NCBI GenBank assembly: GCA_012518475.1
Contig: JAAYSB010000262.1
Location: forward strand, 1-6,815
Reading direction: 5' to 3'
DNA length: 6,815 bases
From: Intrasporangiaceae bacterium
Lineage (GTDB): Bacteria > Actinomycetota > Actinomycetes > Actinomycetales > Dermatophilaceae
Shown: one piece after another, positions 5,767 through 6,815 of the stretch
Layout: every line of letters begins with the position of its first letter
Numbering within the stretch: the stretch's first letter is position 1
Notes under the pieces: model-generated
Databases searched by the model: none
Told to the model about the DNA's origin: nothing
What the model saw: only the letters and a program-made list of their open reading frames with translations
Made by a program: the position numbers and the translations under genes

Positions 5767-6576
5767 ATGCCTCGTTCATCCCACGGCGGCCGACACGAAC
5801 TCGGCCAGAACTTCCTCACCCACACACCCACTATCAGCAAGATCACAGCCCTCGTTACGGCGACGAAGGGGCCGATCCTTGAACTCGGCGCTGGAGCCGG
5901 TGCACTCACGAGGCCTCTCGCGCAACTCGGCAGGCCAGTGACTGCGATCGACATCGACGAGCATCGGATCGCAAGCCTCCAAAGCGCACTGCCAGGCGTG
6001 ACGATCAATCACGCCGACGCGCTCACCGTTCCTCTCGACCATCCCGTGATCGTAGGGAACATCCCTTTCCACCTCACCACTCCGATTCTGCGACGGCTTC
6101 TCCGGGGCGGCACCTGGACCGAGGCCGTGCTCCTCACTCAATGGGAGGTCGCACGCAAGCGCTGCGGGATCGGTGGCTCCACCATGCTGACTGCGCAGAC
6201 TGCGCCCTGGTTTACCTTCGACCTCCACGGCCGGGTTCCCTCCTGGGGTTTTCGCCCACGCCCCAGCGTTGATGGGGGCATCATCCAGATCAGTAGACGC
6301 AACCATCCTCTCGTTCCCGGTTCACAGCGCAGCCGGTACGAACAGTTCGTACGCGCGGTGTTCACCGGTCGAGGCGGAACCCTCGAGCGCATCATCGCGA
6401 ACGCGGGCCGCCTCGATCCTGGACAAGCCAAGCAACTCTTGAGGCAGAGTGGCATCGACACACGCGCGTTGCCGCGAGACCTGACACCAGAGCAGTGGGC
6501 CGGAGTCTGGAACGCGATGCCTGAGCAGCCACCACTCAAAACCCACCAAACACGACCACGGTCTAACGATTCATGA
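5767..6576 (+). CDS. erm: Erm-family 23S rRNA (adenine-N6) methyltransferase
   Basis: This 269-residue enzyme should methylate A2058 (E. coli numbering) of 23S rRNA with S-adenosylmethionine, giving resistance to macrolides, lincosamides and streptogramin B. The N-terminal HELGQNFL (10-17) is the family signature. ILELGAGAGALT (from about 37, E39-G45) is the SAM-binding loop, followed by the acidic AIDID strand. N98-I99-P100-F101 (GNIPFHLTT) is the catalytic motif that holds the target adenine. MLTAQTAPWF and RPRPSVDGG are conserved farther on, then a helical C-terminal domain. From memory it most resembles Erm(X) of corynebacteria but differs at many positions, and I cannot assign an Erm class number. 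The usual basic tail is short (ends TRPRSNDS). ATG 5767 is set by GGAG 7 bases upstream, which is buried in the attenuator stem. It lies 268 bases after the relaxase and has its own promoter. Confidence 0.93.
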   Translation: MPRSSHGGRHELGQNFLTHTPTISKITALVTATKGPILELGAGAGALTRPLAQLGRPVTAIDIDEHRIASLQSALPGVTINHADALTVPLDHPVIVGNIPFHLTTPILRRLLRGGTWTEAVLLTQWEVARKRCGIGGSTMLTAQTAPWFTFDLHGRVPSWGFRPRPSVDGGIIQISRRNHPLVPGSQRSRYEQFVRAVFTGRGGTLERIIANAGRLDPGQAKQLLRQSGIDTRALPRDLTPEQWAGVWNAMPEQPPLKTHQTRPRSNDS

Positions 6577-6628
6577 TCTCGCTGCCCGCGATGATCAGTC
6601 GGTCGCGCGAGTGAACTCTCACCGACCG
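6574..6628 (+). terminator. Two hairpins after erm, possible terminator
   Basis: TGATCTCGC (6574-6582, beginning at the stop codon) pairs with GCGA (6588-6591) and GATCA (6593-6597), leaving one bulged T. A second stem, CGGTCG (6600-6605) with CGACCG (6623-6628), follows and has a short inner GAG/CTC pairing. There is no U-tract. Position and tandem arrangement favour transcript ending or mRNA protection, but the first stem is imperfect. Confidence 0.4.
6592..6600. repeat. Right copy of 9-base direct repeat flanking the erm cassette
   Basis: TGATCAGTC is identical to 5496-5504 and in the same orientation. It overlaps the 3' arm of the first hairpin after erm. Flanking bases differ from the left copy, so identity is limited to the nine bases. 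Confidence 0.35.
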
Positions 6629-6680
6629 GTAAACTACAACCGCGCACACGCGCACGATCACAGGTGAGTGCGTTTAGGGC

Positions 6681-6698
6681 ACCTCGGCTAGCCGAGGT
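6681..6698. repeat. Perfect 18-base palindrome at the break of the relaxase remnant
   Basis: ACCTCGGCTAGCCGAGGT is its own reverse complement with no spacer. Half of it is the last coding sequence of the relaxase remnant, and the TAG stop lies at its centre. It may be a rearrangement junction, a recombinase or regulator site, or the stem of a short terminator. Confidence 0.6.
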
Positions 6699-6815
6699 CG
6701 ACGTGCTCGGCGACGTAGCTCACGGGCAGCGTGATCGTGGTGCGCCGCTTCGATCCTGCCCGCCGCACGGTGAGGGATCCGTCGTCGTTCGCATGGGCGA
6801 CGTGCCAGCGGTCGC
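6688..6815 (-). pseudogene. Remnant of a second MobF relaxase-helicase, 3'-truncated
   Basis: On the minus strand a frame enters from the right edge and reads DRWHVAHANDDGSLTVRRAG, later LPVSYVAEHVDLG, then TAG (6690-6688). These 41 residues align with residues 741-783 of the relaxase at 2040-5498 (QQWIVQH, GNGTVYARETGSGRR, LPPEYVSEHAHLS), the small beta domain before the last helicase motifs. The stop falls where the intact protein has Tyr784 and begins YAATAYGVQG. Sequence past the stop shows no trace of that motif in any frame I checked, so this looks like a break rather than a point mutation. The missing part would hold the QG and GMTRGRE motifs, so helicase activity should be lost. An N-terminal relaxase domain beyond the window could still be functional. 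It is a diverged copy, not a recent duplicate. Confidence 0.75.

Noticed and set aside
5776..6306. 176-residue open frame opposite erm
   Set aside because: It is the antisense of a clear Erm coding sequence and has no motif or ribosome binding site.
6577..6690. Possible CRISPR, tRNA or other RNA gene in the gap after erm
   Set aside because: No regularly spaced repeats and no cloverleaf fold; only the two hairpins and the palindrome are present.

Overview
The DNA is GC-rich, has many GC-ending codons, an actinobacterial-type Erm methyltransferase, and promoters that place the start codon at the predicted +1 (leaderless mRNA). This fits a high-GC Gram-positive bacterium (Actinomycetota). A MobF relaxase-helicase, a remnant of a second relaxase and an erm resistance cassette suggest a mobilisable or conjugative plasmid, or an integrated conjugative element. 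Genus and element type cannot be read from the window, and no type IV secretion or replication gene is visible in it.

Layout. Positions 1-643 (minus strand) hold the N-terminal 214 codons of an unrecognised protein that runs off the left edge; it starts with GTG and has a strong Shine-Dalgarno (SD) sequence buried in a hairpin. Positions 644-870 are intergenic and contain that hairpin and a long terminator-like hairpin (800-845). A 66-residue hypothetical protein (871-1071, minus) and a tandem-domain MerR-type regulator (1177-1914, plus) diverge from an AT-rich region in which two -10 boxes overlap on opposite strands. Two adjacent hairpins (1973-2001 and 2005-2034) precede the relaxase gene (2040-5498, plus); the second hides the relaxase SD and is also a candidate for part of an oriT. 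The relaxase has the TrwC-like HUH domain, a RecD-like helicase and a long charged coiled-coil tail.

Directly downstream is a complete inducible resistance cassette: a promoter, a 21-codon leader peptide that is probably leaderless, four RNA segments able to form two mutually exclusive structures, and an Erm 23S rRNA methyltransferase (5767-6576). A 9-base direct repeat lies at both edges of this cassette. The right end (6688-6815, minus) is the broken end of a second MobF helicase domain, cut at a perfect 18-base palindrome.

How it may fit together: the relaxase would start and unwind DNA for transfer, and the MerR protein is placed to control its own promoter and that of the small gene. 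The erm gene travels with the element and is probably switched on at translation by macrolide-type drugs. The most unusual signal is that two unrelated genes on opposite strands (643 and 2040) share a 14-base block containing CACCTCCTT, which matches the 3' end of 16S rRNA. In both it pairs with the gene's own SD, suggesting a common translational brake on the element's genes.
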